From Pseudonocardia sp. EC080619-01 (GTDB lineage: Bacteria; Actinomycetota; Actinomycetes; Mycobacteriales; Pseudonocardiaceae), in assembly GCF_001420995.1 (NCBI RefSeq), contig NZ_CP012184.1, forward strand, positions 1,410,501-1,474,500: a stretch of DNA of 64,000 bases, given 5' to 3'. The position numbers and the translations under genes are program-made. The notes below the pieces were generated by a model that saw only the letters and a program-made list of their open reading frames with translations, had not been told where the DNA came from and ran no database searches. Positions 23,665-32,833 of this stretch are shown here, piece after piece. Position 1 is the stretch's first letter. Every line of letters starts with the position of its first letter.

Positions 23665-24987
23665 GTGAGCGACACGACCGGGAGTGACACCGGGGCACCG
23701 GCGATGTCGGCCCGCCGCATCGCGCTGGCCAGCTTCATCGGCACCGCGATCGAGTTCTACGACTTCTACATCTACGGCACCGCGGCCGCGCTGGTCTTCG
23801 GGTCGCTGTTCTTCCCCGATCTCGACCCGCTCACCGGCACCCTCGCGGCGTTCGCGACGTTCGGCGTCGGGTTCGTCGCCCGGCCGGTCGGCGCGGTGGC
23901 GTTCGGGCACTTCGGCGACCGGATCGGGCGCAAGGCGACGCTGGTCGTCTCGCTGCTGACGATGGGTGTCGGCACCGTCGTGATCGGGTTGCTGCCCACG
24001 TATTCGTCGGTCGGGATCCTGGCGCCGCTGTTGCTGGTGCTGTGCCGGTTCCTGCAGGGCTTCGGCCTCGGCGGGGAGTGGGGCGGCGCCGTGCTGATGG
24101 CGACCGAGCACGCACCGGCGGGCAAGCGCGGCCTGTACTCCAGCTTCCCGCAGCTCGGGCCCGCTGTCGGGTTCGTCGTGGCGAGCGGCGCGTTCCTCGC
24201 GCTGTCCGCCGGCCTGAGCGACGAGCAGTTCGCCGCCTGGGGCTGGCGGGTGCCGTTCCTGGCCAGCGCGGTGCTCGTCCTCGTCGGTCTCTACATCCGG
24301 CTCCGGATCGCCGAGACGCCCGTGTTCGAGAAGGCGATGCGTGAGCAGGAGAAGGCCAGGGCGCCGATCGCGGACGTCGTGCGGCGCCAGCCGCGCTCCT
24401 TGCTGCTCGCGACCGGCGGCATGATCATCACGCACACGATCTTCTACACGGTGACGACGTTCAGCCTGTCCTACGGCACCCAGGTGCTGGACCTGTCCCG
24501 GACGATGCTGCTGGTCGCCGCCATGGTCGCGGCCGCCGTGATGGGCGTCGCGACCCCGATCCTCGCCGTGCTGTCCGACCGGACCGGGCGCCGCCGCGTC
24601 TGCCTGTGGGCGTGCGCCCTGGCCGTGCTGTGGGCGTTCCCCCTGTTCTGGCTGCTCGGCACCGGCAACGGCATCCTGATCACGATCGGCTTCTCCGTCG
24701 CCATGATCGCCTTCGCCGGGGTGTTCGCCCCGATGGGCGCGTTCCTGCCGGAGCTCTTCGCGACCCGCTACCGCTACACCGGCGCCTCGATCGGCTACAA
24801 CGCCTCCAGCATCGTCGGCGGCGGGATCACCCCGCTGCTGGCGACCAGCCTGACCGCCGCCGCCGGCGCGTCCTGGCCGGTGTCGCTGCTGGTCGCCGGG
24901 CTCGCGGCGGTGTCAGGGCTGAGCATCTGGGCCCTGCACGAGACCCGCACCGCCGACCTGGGCGACGACGGCGCCTTCACCCGGTGA
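23665..24987 (+). CDS. MFS transporter, metabolite:H+ symporter (MHS) family
   Basis: 440 residues with twelve-helix MFS architecture. The MHS hallmarks are present: AIEFYDFYIYGTAAALVFGSLFF in helix 1, VARPVGAVAFGHFGDRIGRKATLV (the inter-helix R-x-G-R-K motif at about 85), LCRFLQGFGLGGEWGGAVLMATEHAP (about 130) and LSDRTGRRRV in the second half. Relatives (ProP, ShiA, KgtP, citrate carriers) import osmolytes or carboxylates with protons. The divergent dicarboxylate carrier suggests a carboxylate substrate. GTG 23665 follows a GGGGGAAG ribosome binding site. Confidence 0.85.
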   Translation: MSDTTGSDTGAPAMSARRIALASFIGTAIEFYDFYIYGTAAALVFGSLFFPDLDPLTGTLAAFATFGVGFVARPVGAVAFGHFGDRIGRKATLVVSLLTMGVGTVVIGLLPTYSSVGILAPLLLVLCRFLQGFGLGGEWGGAVLMATEHAPAGKRGLYSSFPQLGPAVGFVVASGAFLALSAGLSDEQFAAWGWRVPFLASAVLVLVGLYIRLRIAETPVFEKAMREQEKARAPIADVVRRQPRSLLLATGGMIITHTIFYTVTTFSLSYGTQVLDLSRTMLLVAAMVAAAVMGVATPILAVLSDRTGRRRVCLWACALAVLWAFPLFWLLGTGNGILITIGFSVAMIAFAGVFAPMGAFLPELFATRYRYTGASIGYNASSIVGGGITPLLATSLTAAAGASWPVSLLVAGLAAVSGLSIWALHETRTADLGDDGAFTR

Positions 24988-25030
24988 CCCGCACCCACCG
25001 AGCCCGCCCCACCCCGGCGGCCGGCCGCGC

Positions 25031-25114
25031 GTGATCGGCAGCCGGTGATCGGCAGCCCGCGATCGGCGGCCCGCGATCGGCAGCCCGCGATCGGCGGCCC
25101 GCGATCGGCGGCCG
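25031..25114. repeat. 14-bp tandem repeat, six copies
   Basis: The unit GATCGGC(A/G)GCCCGC starts at 25031, 25045, 25059, 25073, 25087 and 25101. The first and last copies diverge at their ends, and the inner copies alternate A and G at one position. The GATC/CGATCG content makes each unit partly palindromic. Confidence 0.85.
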
Positions 25115-25210
25115 TGAGCGCCGGATTCGCCGATCCACCCCGGTCGAGGTCCCCGTCGTGCTACTTCACCGGGATGCAGCTTCACGCCGAAGGCGCACCC
25201 CGCCCCTCAC

Positions 25211-25377
25211 TTCTCTGGATTCGCTTCCCCAGGCAGCGATCTCCGGGAACACACTCCTGTGGGAGGGGCCCGGTCGTCCCGGACGGCACGCCCGGTGTGC
25301 TCGTCCCACCCGCACCCCGGCACCACCGGCCTCCTGTTCTGCGGAATCGCTTCCTGGGGAAGCGGTTCTCCAGGAGG
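25211..25377. repeat. two related palindromic blocks upstream of marR
   Basis: TTCT-x-x-GGA-x-TCGCTTCC occurs at 25211-25228 and 25337-25354. The second block is a nested hairpin: CCTCCTG (25330-25336) pairs with CAGGAGG (25371-25377), and inside it AATCGCTTCC (25345-25354) pairs with GGAAGCGGTT (25358-25367) with one G-T mismatch. The first has TCGCT/AGCGA arms. In addition GCTTCCCCAGG at 25223-25233 is the reverse complement of CCTGGGGAAGC at 25353-25363. Confidence 0.6.
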
Positions 25378-25562
25378 ATCACCCCGGCCGCTCGCGACGC
25401 AGGGGTCGCCGGCGCAGGGCGAGACGGTCCGTGTGCCGGCGCCCGGGCGACCGGGCCCCGCCGTCGGCTCCCGGCCGCGCCGGCGACGGGGGCGGTGCCG
25501 GCGACTCGGGTGGTGCCGGCGACTCGGGTGGTGCCGGCGGCGCCGGGTCCGGAGGAGCTCCC

Positions 25563-26108
25563 GTGAACCCCGGCGCCGACGGCGCTCCCGTGGACGGCGC
25601 TCCCGTGGACGACGCCACCGCGCGCGCCGCCGCCCTGCACGAGGCCGCCGAGGAGCTGCGGGGGATCCTGCCGCGCTGGGAGCTCGTCGCGCACCACCGG
25701 CTGCGCGACCTGGCGGAGCGGCACGAGCTGTCGCTGAACGAGCTCGTCGTCCTGGCCGAGCTGCTGCTCCGCTCCCGGCCGCTCGACGGCGCCGCCACCG
25801 CGGAGCTGACCGGACTCCGCAGTGGCGGGGCCGCCCGGCTGCTCGCGCGGCTGGAGGAGCGGGACCTGGTGGTGCGCGACCCCGATCCCGGCGACGGGCG
25901 CCGGCTGCTGGTGTCCGCGTCGGACGAGGCGCGTGAGCTGCTGTGGCACGACCTCACCGACGTCGACGCCACGCAGATGTTCGCCGTCGTCCCGACGGAC
26001 CGGATCGGCTGGGCGACCGGGTTCCTCGGCCGCCTCACCGACCTGGGCGTCCGCCGGGTCCAGGCGTTGCAGGACCGCCGCGCCCGCGAGCGGCGCCGCG
26101 GCCGGTAG
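25563..26108 (+). CDS. MarR-family transcriptional regulator
   Basis: 181 residues. An Ala/Asp-rich N-terminus of about 25 residues precedes a typical MarR core: LRGILPRWELVAHHRLRDLAERHELSLNELVVLAELLL, then the recognition segment TAELTGLRSGGAARLLARLEERDLVVRDPDPGDGRRLLVSASDEAREL with the wing D-P-x-D-x-R. It should bind DNA as a dimer and respond to a small ligand. The start is set by GGAGGAG at 25551-25557, 5 nt before GTG 25563. Upstream lies the palindrome-rich gap, a plausible autoregulatory target. It converges on the glycerol kinase gene. Confidence 0.82.
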   Translation: MNPGADGAPVDGAPVDDATARAAALHEAAEELRGILPRWELVAHHRLRDLAERHELSLNELVVLAELLLRSRPLDGAATAELTGLRSGGAARLLARLEERDLVVRDPDPGDGRRLLVSASDEARELLWHDLTDVDATQMFAVVPTDRIGWATGFLGRLTDLGVRRVQALQDRRARERRRGR

Positions 26109-26144
26109 GACCGCGGCACGGCAGCACGGCAGCACGGCGCGCGC

Positions 26145-27650
26145 TCACCGCGCCCAGCCGGCGCTCCGTTCCACCGCGCGCTGCCAGTTGACGTGCTCGC
26201 GGTCCCGCACCGCGGGGTCCATCGCAGGCTCCCAGGCCGCGGCCCGGTGCCAGTTGCGGCGCAGCACCTCCTGGTCCGGCCAGTACCCGACGGCGAGGCC
26301 TGCCGCGTAGGCGGCGCCGAGCGAGACCGCCTCGGAGCCGAGCGGGCGTTCGACCGTCAGGTCGAGCACGTCGGCGACGCACTGCATGAGCAGGTGGTTC
26401 GCCGTCATGCCGCCGTCCACCTTCAACCGCGTGACCGGCAGGCCGGAGTCCGCGTTCATCGCGTCCAGCACCTCGCGGGTCTGCCACGCCGTCGCCTCCA
26501 GCACGGCCCGGGCCAGGTGCCCGCGGTGGATGTAGGACGTCAGCCCGACGATCACACCGCGCGCGTCCGGGTACCACCGTGGCGCGTAGAGACCGGAGAA
26601 CGCGGGCACGACGTAGCAGCCGCCGTTGTCGGGCACGGTGAGTGCCAGCGTCTCGATGCGGGCCGCGGTGGAGATCATCCCGAGGTTGTCGCGGAACCAC
26701 TGCACCAGCGACCCGGTCATCGCGATCGATCCCTCGAGGGCGTAGACCGGTTCGTCACCGAGCAGGTACCCGACCGTCGGGATCAGGCCCGTCTCCGACC
26801 CGGCGATGCGCGAACCGGTGTTCTTCAGGAGGAACGCGCCCGTCCCGTAGGTGCACTTCGCCTCGCCCGGCGCGAAGCAGGTCTGCCCGACCAGCGCGGC
26901 CTGCTGGTCACCGAGCGCCCCCGCGACGGGGACGCCGGGCAGCAGGTCCACGCAGCGGCCGTACACCTGCGAGTTCGGCACGATCCGCGGCAGCATCCGC
27001 GGTGGGACCCGCAGCGCGGCACACAGGTCCGGCGACCACTCGAGGGTCCGCAGGTCCATGAGCATCGTCCGGCTGGCGTTGGTGACGTCGGTGACGTGCA
27101 CCCCGCCGTCCGGGCCGCCGGTGAGCTGCCAGATCAGCCAGCTCTCGATCGTCCCGAACAGCACGTCCCCCCGCTCCGCGCCCTCCCGGGCGCCCGGGAC
27201 GTGGTCCAGCAGCCACTGCAGCCGCGGCCCGGCGAAGTAGGTGGCCGGGCCGAGCCCGGACACCTGGGCGTACATCCCGGCGTCGGCGGCCAGCCCGGCG
27301 ACGATGCCACCTGTGCGGGTGTCCTGCCAGGTGATCGCCCGCGACAGCGGGACGCCGGTGTGCCGGTTCCAGATGACAGTCGTCTCGCGCTGGTTCGCGA
27401 TGCCGAGCGCCGCGACGTTCTGCGGACCGAGCCCGGCCCGGCGCAACGCCGCGGGCACCACCCGGTTGACCGCGCGCCAGATCTCGGCCGCGTCGTGCTC
27501 GGCACGCCCCGGGCTCGGGAAGTGCTGGCGGTGCTCGTGCTGCGCGACCGCGACCATCCGCCCGGAGCGGGTGAAGAGCAGGCAGCGGGTGGACGTCGTG
27601 CCCTGGTCGATCGCCGCGACCACCCGCTCCGACGACGGCACCGTGCTCAT
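26145..27650 (-). CDS. glycerol kinase-like FGGY carbohydrate kinase (second copy)
   Basis: 501 residues, full length for glycerol kinase. The N-terminal phosphate-binding segment [75 protein letters not shown] and the FGGY signature region [16 protein letters not shown] are all present. It should phosphorylate glycerol or a close polyol with ATP. It clearly differs from the other kinase at 29484, for example in having no extra residues at the linker where that protein has NGALGGEV. Its ATG overlaps the IclR stop (ATGA), so regulator and kinase form one operon. Whether it uses glycerol or another polyol such as erythritol or dihydroxyacetone is open. Confidence 0.85.
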   Translation of the reverse strand: MSTVPSSERVVAAIDQGTTSTRCLLFTRSGRMVAVAQHEHRQHFPSPGRAEHDAAEIWRAVNRVVPAALRRAGLGPQNVAALGIANQRETTVIWNRHTGVPLSRAITWQDTRTGGIVAGLAADAGMYAQVSGLGPATYFAGPRLQWLLDHVPGAREGAERGDVLFGTIESWLIWQLTGGPDGGVHVTDVTNASRTMLMDLRTLEWSPDLCAALRVPPRMLPRIVPNSQVYGRCVDLLPGVPVAGALGDQQAALVGQTCFAPGEAKCTYGTGAFLLKNTGSRIAGSETGLIPTVGYLLGDEPVYALEGSIAMTGSLVQWFRDNLGMISTAARIETLALTVPDNGGCYVVPAFSGLYAPRWYPDARGVIVGLTSYIHRGHLARAVLEATAWQTREVLDAMNADSGLPVTRLKVDGGMTANHLLMQCVADVLDLTVERPLGSEAVSLGAAYAAGLAVGYWPDQEVLRRNWHRAAAWEPAMDPAVRDREHVNWQRAVERSAGWAR

Positions 27651-28408
27651 CGCAGTCCCTCCAGCCCGTCGGCGATCTCGGCGGCCGCGCCGGTCAGCTG
27701 GACCAGCGGATCCGGGCGGGGCCTGCCGTCGGAGCTGAACAGCTGCTCGGCCGGGGCGCCGATGCCGAGCGCGGCCACGGTCAGCCCGCCGCCGCTGCGC
27801 ACCGCGACCGCGAGCCCGCCGGTCCCCGGCTCCCAGCCGCCGGGATCCGCCGCCCAGCCGCGCCGGCGCGACGCCGTCAGCTCCCGGGTCAGTGCCGCCG
27901 GATCGGTGAGGGTCCGCCGGGTGTAGCGGTCCAGCGGCTCCGGCACCCGCACCGACGCCGGTGCGAACGCCAGCAGGCACAGCCCCCACGCCGTCGCGTG
28001 CAGCGGCTGCACGGTGTTGGTGCGCAACGTCTGCGGGCTCCCGTCCGGCCGGAAGACGTGGTGCACGACGTCCACCCCGCGGCCGTCGACGGACGGGACG
28101 CCGAGGTACACCGCGCACCCGGTTCCCGCGGCGAGCGCGTCCGCCCAGTTCATCGCCCGCGACCGCAGGTCGTGCCGGTCCCACGGGGTGCCGAGCCGGT
28201 CCAGCCCCTCCCCCAGGAGGTAGCGCCCACTGGCCTGGTCCTGCGCGACGAGCCCCTCGTCGCGCAGCGTCCGCAGGATGCCGTGGACGGTCGGCCGGGG
28301 CAGGTCCACCGCGGCCGCGAGCTCCGCGAGCGCGAGCGGGCGCCCGGCGCCACCGAGCAGCCGCAGCAGCGCGGCCGCCCGCTCGACGGACTGGATCTGC
28401 CGGGCCAC
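27647..28408 (-). CDS. IclR-family regulator (GylR-like)
   Basis: 253 residues. The N-terminal winged helix is [63 protein letters not shown], with the classic IclR pattern S-V-x-R-A and P-R-P-T-V-H-G-I-L. The C-terminal effector domain ([23 protein letters not shown], then [13 protein letters not shown] and [20 protein letters not shown]) is typical. Streptomyces GylR, also IclR family, controls glycerol genes, and here the gene is divergent from glpF-glpK-glpD with a palindrome in between. It probably represses the catabolic genes and itself, with glycerol 3-phosphate or glycerol as ligand (inference). GTG 28408 places the HTH at the normal distance. Confidence 0.85.
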   Translation of the reverse strand: MARQIQSVERAAALLRLLGGAGRPLALAELAAAVDLPRPTVHGILRTLRDEGLVAQDQASGRYLLGEGLDRLGTPWDRHDLRSRAMNWADALAAGTGCAVYLGVPSVDGRGVDVVHHVFRPDGSPQTLRTNTVQPLHATAWGLCLLAFAPASVRVPEPLDRYTRRTLTDPAALTRELTASRRRGWAADPGGWEPGTGGLAVAVRSGGGLTVAALGIGAPAEQLFSSDGRPRPDPLVQLTGAAAEIADGLEGLR

Positions 28409-28496
28409 GACGCCCGATCCTAGGGGGCCGTGGACCGCGACGGCGACGCCCGCTGCGGCCGACCGCCACCCGATCATGCGCTGATCGACCCGCAAC

Positions 28497-28513
28497 GTTC
28501 GACATCGTCGAAC
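28497..28513. promoter_or_regulatory. palindromic operator in the glp divergent promoter
   Basis: GTTCGAC-ATC-GTCGAAC is a perfect 7-bp palindrome around three bases, flanked by a further CGCAA (28491-28495) and TTGCG (28517-28521). It lies just upstream of the predicted glpF -35 and about 90 bp from the regulator start, where an IclR dimer or tetramer would act on both genes. Confidence 0.7.
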
Positions 28514-28521
28514 GGTTTGCG

Positions 28522-28550
28522 TTGCCGCCTCACCGCTCCGCTCCTAGCGT
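28522..28550 (+). promoter_or_regulatory. predicted glpF promoter
   Basis: TTGCCG (28522-28527) and TAGCGT (28545-28550) are 17 nt apart, just after the operator. This leaves a leader of about 55 nt with a GAGGAGGAGG Shine-Dalgarno before ATG 28611. Confidence 0.5.
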
Positions 28551-28610
28551 CTCCGCCCACGGCGGGGCCGTCCGGTCCCGCGAGGGGGAACTCGAGGAGG
28601 AGGGGGTTCG

Positions 28611-29444
28611 ATGACGAGCTCCGAGAAGACCGAGAAAACCGAGGCGGCTCCCGCGCCGAAGGGCCTGTCACTGATCGCCGAGATGAGCGCCGAGTTCGCC
28701 GGCACGATGATCCTGATCCTCTTCGGGGTCGGCGTCGTCGCTCAGGTGACCACGACGCCCGACGGGTCCAACGGGCAGTACGACTCGATCGCCTGGGCAT
28801 GGGGCATCGGCGTCATGCTCGGTGTCTACGTGGCCGGCCGTACCTCCGGCGCGCACCTCAACCCGGCCGTCACCCTCGCCTTCGCGCTCTACGAGGGCTT
28901 CCCGTGGCGCAAGGTCGCACCGTTCGTGCTGGCCCAGGTGCTGGGCGCGTTCGTCGCCGCACTGATCGTCCGTGTCGTCTACGCCGACTTCATCCGGTCC
29001 GTCGACCCGAACCTGACCGAGACCCAGGGGATCTTCTCCACCTCGCCCGGTGACCCGGTGTCGATCCCGACGGCGTTCCTCGACCAGGTCGTCGGCACCG
29101 CGATCCTGATCTTCGTGATCTTCTCGCTGGTCCACCCGCGGAACAAGGGTCCGCTGGCCAACATGGCGCCGTTCATGATCGGCGTGCTGGTCGTGGGCAT
29201 CGGCATGGCGTGGGGTGCGAACGCCGGCTACGCCATCAACCCGGCCCGTGACTTCGGCCCGCGGCTGGCCTCCTTCATCACCGGTTACGACACCGCCTGG
29301 GTCACCAGTGACGGCACGCCGTACTGGTGGCTACCGATCGTCGCGCCGCTGCTCGGCGCCGTCGTCGGCGGTGGCCTGTTCAAGCTGCTGATCGACCGCT
29401 ACATCCCGGCCGAGGACGCCCCGCAGGAGATCGGACGGGTCTGA
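28611..29444 (+). CDS. glpF: glycerol uptake facilitator (aquaglyceroporin, MIP family)
   Basis: 277 residues with the MIP fold of six helices and two half-helices. Both selectivity NPA motifs are present: SGAHLNPAVTLAFALYEG and, near the C-terminus, NAGYAINPARDFGPRLA, whose D after R is the glycerol-facilitator variant. The N-terminal EMSAEFAGTMILILFGVGVVAQV begins helix 1. It lets glycerol diffuse through the inner membrane, and GlpK then traps it. It is first in the glpF-glpK-glpD group behind the palindromic operator; the next start lies 39 bp downstream, so co-transcription is expected. Confidence 0.92.
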   Translation: MTSSEKTEKTEAAPAPKGLSLIAEMSAEFAGTMILILFGVGVVAQVTTTPDGSNGQYDSIAWAWGIGVMLGVYVAGRTSGAHLNPAVTLAFALYEGFPWRKVAPFVLAQVLGAFVAALIVRVVYADFIRSVDPNLTETQGIFSTSPGDPVSIPTAFLDQVVGTAILIFVIFSLVHPRNKGPLANMAPFMIGVLVVGIGMAWGANAGYAINPARDFGPRLASFITGYDTAWVTSDGTPYWWLPIVAPLLGAVVGGGLFKLLIDRYIPAEDAPQEIGRV

Positions 29445-29483
29445 CGCCCGGCCCCACCGACCGCACAGCAGAAGGAGAGCTCA

Positions 29484-31001
29484 ATGGCCGAGTTCGTCGG
29501 CGCCATCGACCAGGGCACCACCTCCAGCCGCTTCATGATCTTCGATCACTCCGGCAACGAGGTGGGCCGGCACCAGCTGGAGCACGAGCAGATCCTGCCG
29601 CAGCCCGGCTGGGTCGAGCACAATCCCGTCGAGATCATCGAACGCACCAACGCCTGCCTGCAGTCCGCGCTCAACGCGACCAACCTGACCGCGGACGACC
29701 TGGTCGCGCTCGGCGTCACCAACCAGCGCGAGACCACCGTCGTGTGGAACCGGCGCAACGGGCGCCCGTACTACAACGCGATCGTCTGGCAGGACACCCG
29801 CACCGACCGGATCGCCACCGCCCTGGAGCGTGAGGGCAAGGGCGACGTCATCCGGCGCAAGGCGGGCCTGCCGCCCGCGACGTACTTCTCCGGCGGCAAG
29901 ATCCAGTGGATCCTGGAGAACGTCGACGGCGTCCGGGAGGCCGCCGAGGCGGGCGACGCGATCTTCGGCAACACCGACACCTGGGTCATCTGGAACCTGA
30001 CGGGCGGCCCGAACGGCGGGCGGCACGTCACCGACGTGACCAACGCGAGCCGCACGATGCTGATGAACCTCGAGACGCTCGACTGGGACGACGAGCTGCT
30101 CGGCTTCTTCGGCATCCCCCGGCAGATGCTGCCGGAGATCAAGCCGTCGTCGTCGGCCGACGGCTTCGGCACGACGCTGGCGAACGGCGCGCTGGGCGGC
30201 GAGGTCCGGATCACCGGCGACCTCGGCGACCAGCAGGCCGCGACCGTCGGGCAGGTGTGCTTCGCCCCGGGCGAGGCGAAGAACACCTACGGCACCGGCA
30301 ACTTCATGCTGCTCAACACCGGCAACGAGCTCGTCCGCTCGGAGTCGGGGCTGCTGTCGACGGTCTGCTACAAGTTCGGCGACGAGCCGGTCGTCTACGC
30401 GCTGGAGGGGTCGATCGCCGTCACCGGGTCGGCCGTGCAGTGGCTGCGCGACCAGCTCGGGATCATCTCCGGCGCATCGCAGTCCGAGTCGCTGGCCCGC
30501 CAGGTCGAGGACAACGGGGGCGTGTACTTCGTGCCCGCGTTCTCCGGGCTGTTCGCGCCGTACTGGCGGTCCGACGCCCGCGGCGCGATCGTCGGGCTGT
30601 CCCGGTTCAACACGAACGCGCACCTGGCCCGGGCCACCCTGGAGGCGATCTGCTACCAGTCCCGCGACGTCGCCGAGGCGATGACGAAGGACTCCGGCGT
30701 CTCGCTCGACGTCCTGAAGGTCGACGGCGGCGTCACGCTGAACGAGCTCTGCATGCAGATCCAGGCGGACGTCCTGGGTGTCTCGGTGTCGCGGCCGGTC
30801 GTCGCGGAGACGACGGCGCTCGGCGCGGCCTACGCGGCCGGGCTGGCGGTCGGGTTCTGGAAGAACACCGACGAGCTGCGGGAGAACTGGAACGAGGCCC
30901 GCCGCTGGGAGCCGCACTGGGACGCCGCCCAGCGTGACGAGGGCTACGCGAAGTGGAAGAAGGCCGTCGAGCGCACGCTCGACTGGGTCGACGTCGAGTG
31001 A
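29484..31001 (+). CDS. glpK: glycerol kinase
   Basis: 505 residues, the canonical GlpK length. Motifs in order: [21 protein letters not shown] (phosphate 1), [84 protein letters not shown] and the C-terminal FGGY signature [22 protein letters not shown]. It phosphorylates glycerol to sn-glycerol 3-phosphate with ATP in the cytoplasm. A GAAGGAGAG ribosome binding site precedes ATG 29484. It sits between glpF and glpD, so it is the dedicated catabolic enzyme; the kinase at 26145-27650 is a divergent paralogue. Confidence 0.95.
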   Translation: MAEFVGAIDQGTTSSRFMIFDHSGNEVGRHQLEHEQILPQPGWVEHNPVEIIERTNACLQSALNATNLTADDLVALGVTNQRETTVVWNRRNGRPYYNAIVWQDTRTDRIATALEREGKGDVIRRKAGLPPATYFSGGKIQWILENVDGVREAAEAGDAIFGNTDTWVIWNLTGGPNGGRHVTDVTNASRTMLMNLETLDWDDELLGFFGIPRQMLPEIKPSSSADGFGTTLANGALGGEVRITGDLGDQQAATVGQVCFAPGEAKNTYGTGNFMLLNTGNELVRSESGLLSTVCYKFGDEPVVYALEGSIAVTGSAVQWLRDQLGIISGASQSESLARQVEDNGGVYFVPAFSGLFAPYWRSDARGAIVGLSRFNTNAHLARATLEAICYQSRDVAEAMTKDSGVSLDVLKVDGGVTLNELCMQIQADVLGVSVSRPVVAETTALGAAYAAGLAVGFWKNTDELRENWNEARRWEPHWDAAQRDEGYAKWKKAVERTLDWVDVE

Positions 31002-31006
31002 CCCCT

Positions 31007-31046
31007 GTGCCCGGTGCCGCCCCCACGACAGGGCGACACCGGGCAC
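31007..31046 (+). terminator. hairpin between glpK and glpD
   Basis: GTGCCCGGTG (31007-31016) and CACCGGGCAC (31037-31046) are perfect complements around a 20-nt loop in which CCGCCC and GGGCG can also pair. It starts 5 nt after the glpK stop. It may attenuate read-through into glpD or protect the glpFK message. Confidence 0.6.
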
Positions 31047-31113
31047 AACGGCGCACGTCCCGGGCGTTGAACGGGTAGTCCCCTGCAGGACGACACGAGT
31101 GGAAGGTCTGATC

Positions 31114-32826
31114 ATGAAATCGGTGGAGCTCTCCCCGGAGGCCCGTACCGCGGCACTGCAGGCGATGGGCGACCGCGAGCTCGACGTGCTCGTCGTGGGG
31201 GGTGGCGTCGTCGGCGCCGGCTCCGCGCTCGACGCCGCGACCCGCGGCCTGTCGGTCGGCCTCGTGGAGGCGCGCGACTTCGCGTCCGGCACGTCCAGCC
31301 GCTCGTCCAAGCTCGTCCACGGCGGTCTCCGCTACCTGGAGATGCTGGACTTCCGGCTGGTCGCCGAGGCGCTCGCGGAGCGCGGCCTGCTCATCCAGCA
31401 CCTCGCCCCGCACCTGGTCCGCCCGGTGCCGTTCCTCTACCCGCTGCAGCACCGCGGCTGGGAGCGGCTCTACGCCGGCGCCGGCGTCGCGCTCTACGAC
31501 ACGCTCGGCTTCCTCTCGGGCCGGTCCCGCGGCGTCCCGCACCACCGGCACCTCACCCGTCGCGGTGCGCGCCGGGTCGTCCCGTCGCTGCGCAAGGACG
31601 CCCTCGTGGGCGCCCTGCAGTACTACGACGCCCAGGTCGACGACGCCCGGCACACCATGATGATCGCCCGCACGGCCGCCGCGTACGGCGCGCACGTGGC
31701 GACCCGCGCCCGCGTCGTCGGGCTGCTGAAGGACGCCGGCCGTGTGGTCGGCGCGACCGTGCAGGACCTGGAGACCGGCGAGCGGGTCGACGTCCGCGCC
31801 AAGCAGGTCATCAACGCGACCGGCGTGTGGACCGACGACACCCAGGGCCTGGCCGGTGAGCGTGGCCTGTTCAAGGTGCGGGCCTCGAAGGGCATCCACC
31901 TGGTGGTGCCCCGCGACCGGATCCGCGGTGAGTCCGGGCTGATCCTGCGCACCGAGAAGTCGGTGCTGTTCGTCATCCCGTGGGGCCGGCACTGGATCAT
32001 CGGCACCACCGACACCGACTGGGACCTCGACAAGGCCCACCCGGCTGCCAGCGCGGCCGACATCGACTACCTGCTCGAACACGTCAACGCCGTGCTGGAG
32101 CAGCCGCTCACCCACGACGACGTCGAGGGCGTCTACGCGGGCCTGCGCCCGCTGCTGTCGGGCGAGTCGGACTCCACGTCGAAGCTGTCCCGCGAGCACG
32201 CGGTCGCGACGCCGGTGCCCGGCCTCGTCGTCGTCGCCGGTGGGAAGTACACGACCTACCGGGTGATGGCGAAGGACGCGGTCGACGCCGCGGTGCACAG
32301 CCTGGACGCGAAGGTCCCGGAGTCGTGCACCGAGGACGTGCCGCTGCTCGGCGCCGAGGGCTTCCACGCGCTGACCAACGCCACCGCGCGGCTGGCCACG
32401 CAGTCGGGCCTGCACAAGGCCCGGATCGAGCACCTGCTCGGCCGCTACGGCTCGCTGATCCAGGAGGTGCTCGGCGTCGCCTCCGACGACCCGACGCTCA
32501 CCGAGCCCCTCGCCGGCGCGCCGGACTACCTGCGCGCCGAGGTCGTCTACGCCGCGTCGCACGAGGGCGCCCGGCACCTCGAGGACATCCTCGCCCGCCG
32601 CACCCGGATCTCGATCGAGACGTTCGACCGCGGTGTCGGTGCGGCCGAGGAGGCCGCCCGGCTCGTCGCCCCGGTCCTCGGCTGGAACGAGGAGCAGGTC
32701 GCCCGCGAGGTCGACCACTACCGCAAGCGGGTGGAGGCCGAGCGGGAGAGCCAGAAGATGCCCGACGACGCCACCGCCGACGCGGCCCGGCTCGGCGCCC
32801 CGGACGTCGTGCCGGTCAGCGGCTGA
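31114..32826 (+). CDS. glpD: glycerol-3-phosphate dehydrogenase, aerobic FAD type
   Basis: 570 residues, normal for GlpD. The FAD-binding fingerprint ELDVLVVGGGVVGAGSALDAATRGLSVGLVEARDFASGTSSRSSKLVHGGLRYLE (about 22-75) is diagnostic; VINATGVWTDD, LFVIPWGRHWIIGTTDTDWD and GLRPLL...SREHAV complete the substrate-binding domain, and a DAO_C-type domain with YAASHEGARHLEDILARRTRISIE ends the protein. It oxidises glycerol 3-phosphate to dihydroxyacetone phosphate at the cytoplasmic face of the membrane and passes electrons to quinone. ATG 31114 is preferred since the preceding region contains the intergenic hairpin. Confidence 0.95.
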   Translation: MKSVELSPEARTAALQAMGDRELDVLVVGGGVVGAGSALDAATRGLSVGLVEARDFASGTSSRSSKLVHGGLRYLEMLDFRLVAEALAERGLLIQHLAPHLVRPVPFLYPLQHRGWERLYAGAGVALYDTLGFLSGRSRGVPHHRHLTRRGARRVVPSLRKDALVGALQYYDAQVDDARHTMMIARTAAAYGAHVATRARVVGLLKDAGRVVGATVQDLETGERVDVRAKQVINATGVWTDDTQGLAGERGLFKVRASKGIHLVVPRDRIRGESGLILRTEKSVLFVIPWGRHWIIGTTDTDWDLDKAHPAASAADIDYLLEHVNAVLEQPLTHDDVEGVYAGLRPLLSGESDSTSKLSREHAVATPVPGLVVVAGGKYTTYRVMAKDAVDAAVHSLDAKVPESCTEDVPLLGAEGFHALTNATARLATQSGLHKARIEHLLGRYGSLIQEVLGVASDDPTLTEPLAGAPDYLRAEVVYAASHEGARHLEDILARRTRISIETFDRGVGAAEEAARLVAPVLGWNEEQVAREVDHYRKRVEAERESQKMPDDATADAARLGAPDVVPVSG

Positions 32827-32833
32827 GCCCGCC

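Larger units (their letters stand above)
24988..25562. other. 575-bp gap without a credible gene
   Basis: Open frames here are low-complexity and lack family sequence. The gap contains a six-copy 14-bp tandem repeat (25031-25114), two related palindromic blocks (25211-25377) and, at 25496-25550, an 18-bp GGTGCCGGCGACTCGGGT-type tandem repeat just before marR. No tRNA or known riboswitch was recognised. Confidence 0.6.

Noticed and set aside
25031..25114. CRISPR-like array
   Set aside because: The units abut with no spacers and are only 14 bp; no cas genes are near.
25158..25562. N-terminal extension of the MarR protein upstream of GTG 25563
   Set aside because: It would be an Arg/Gly-rich sequence with no family match, across the palindromic region; a good ribosome binding site precedes GTG 25563.
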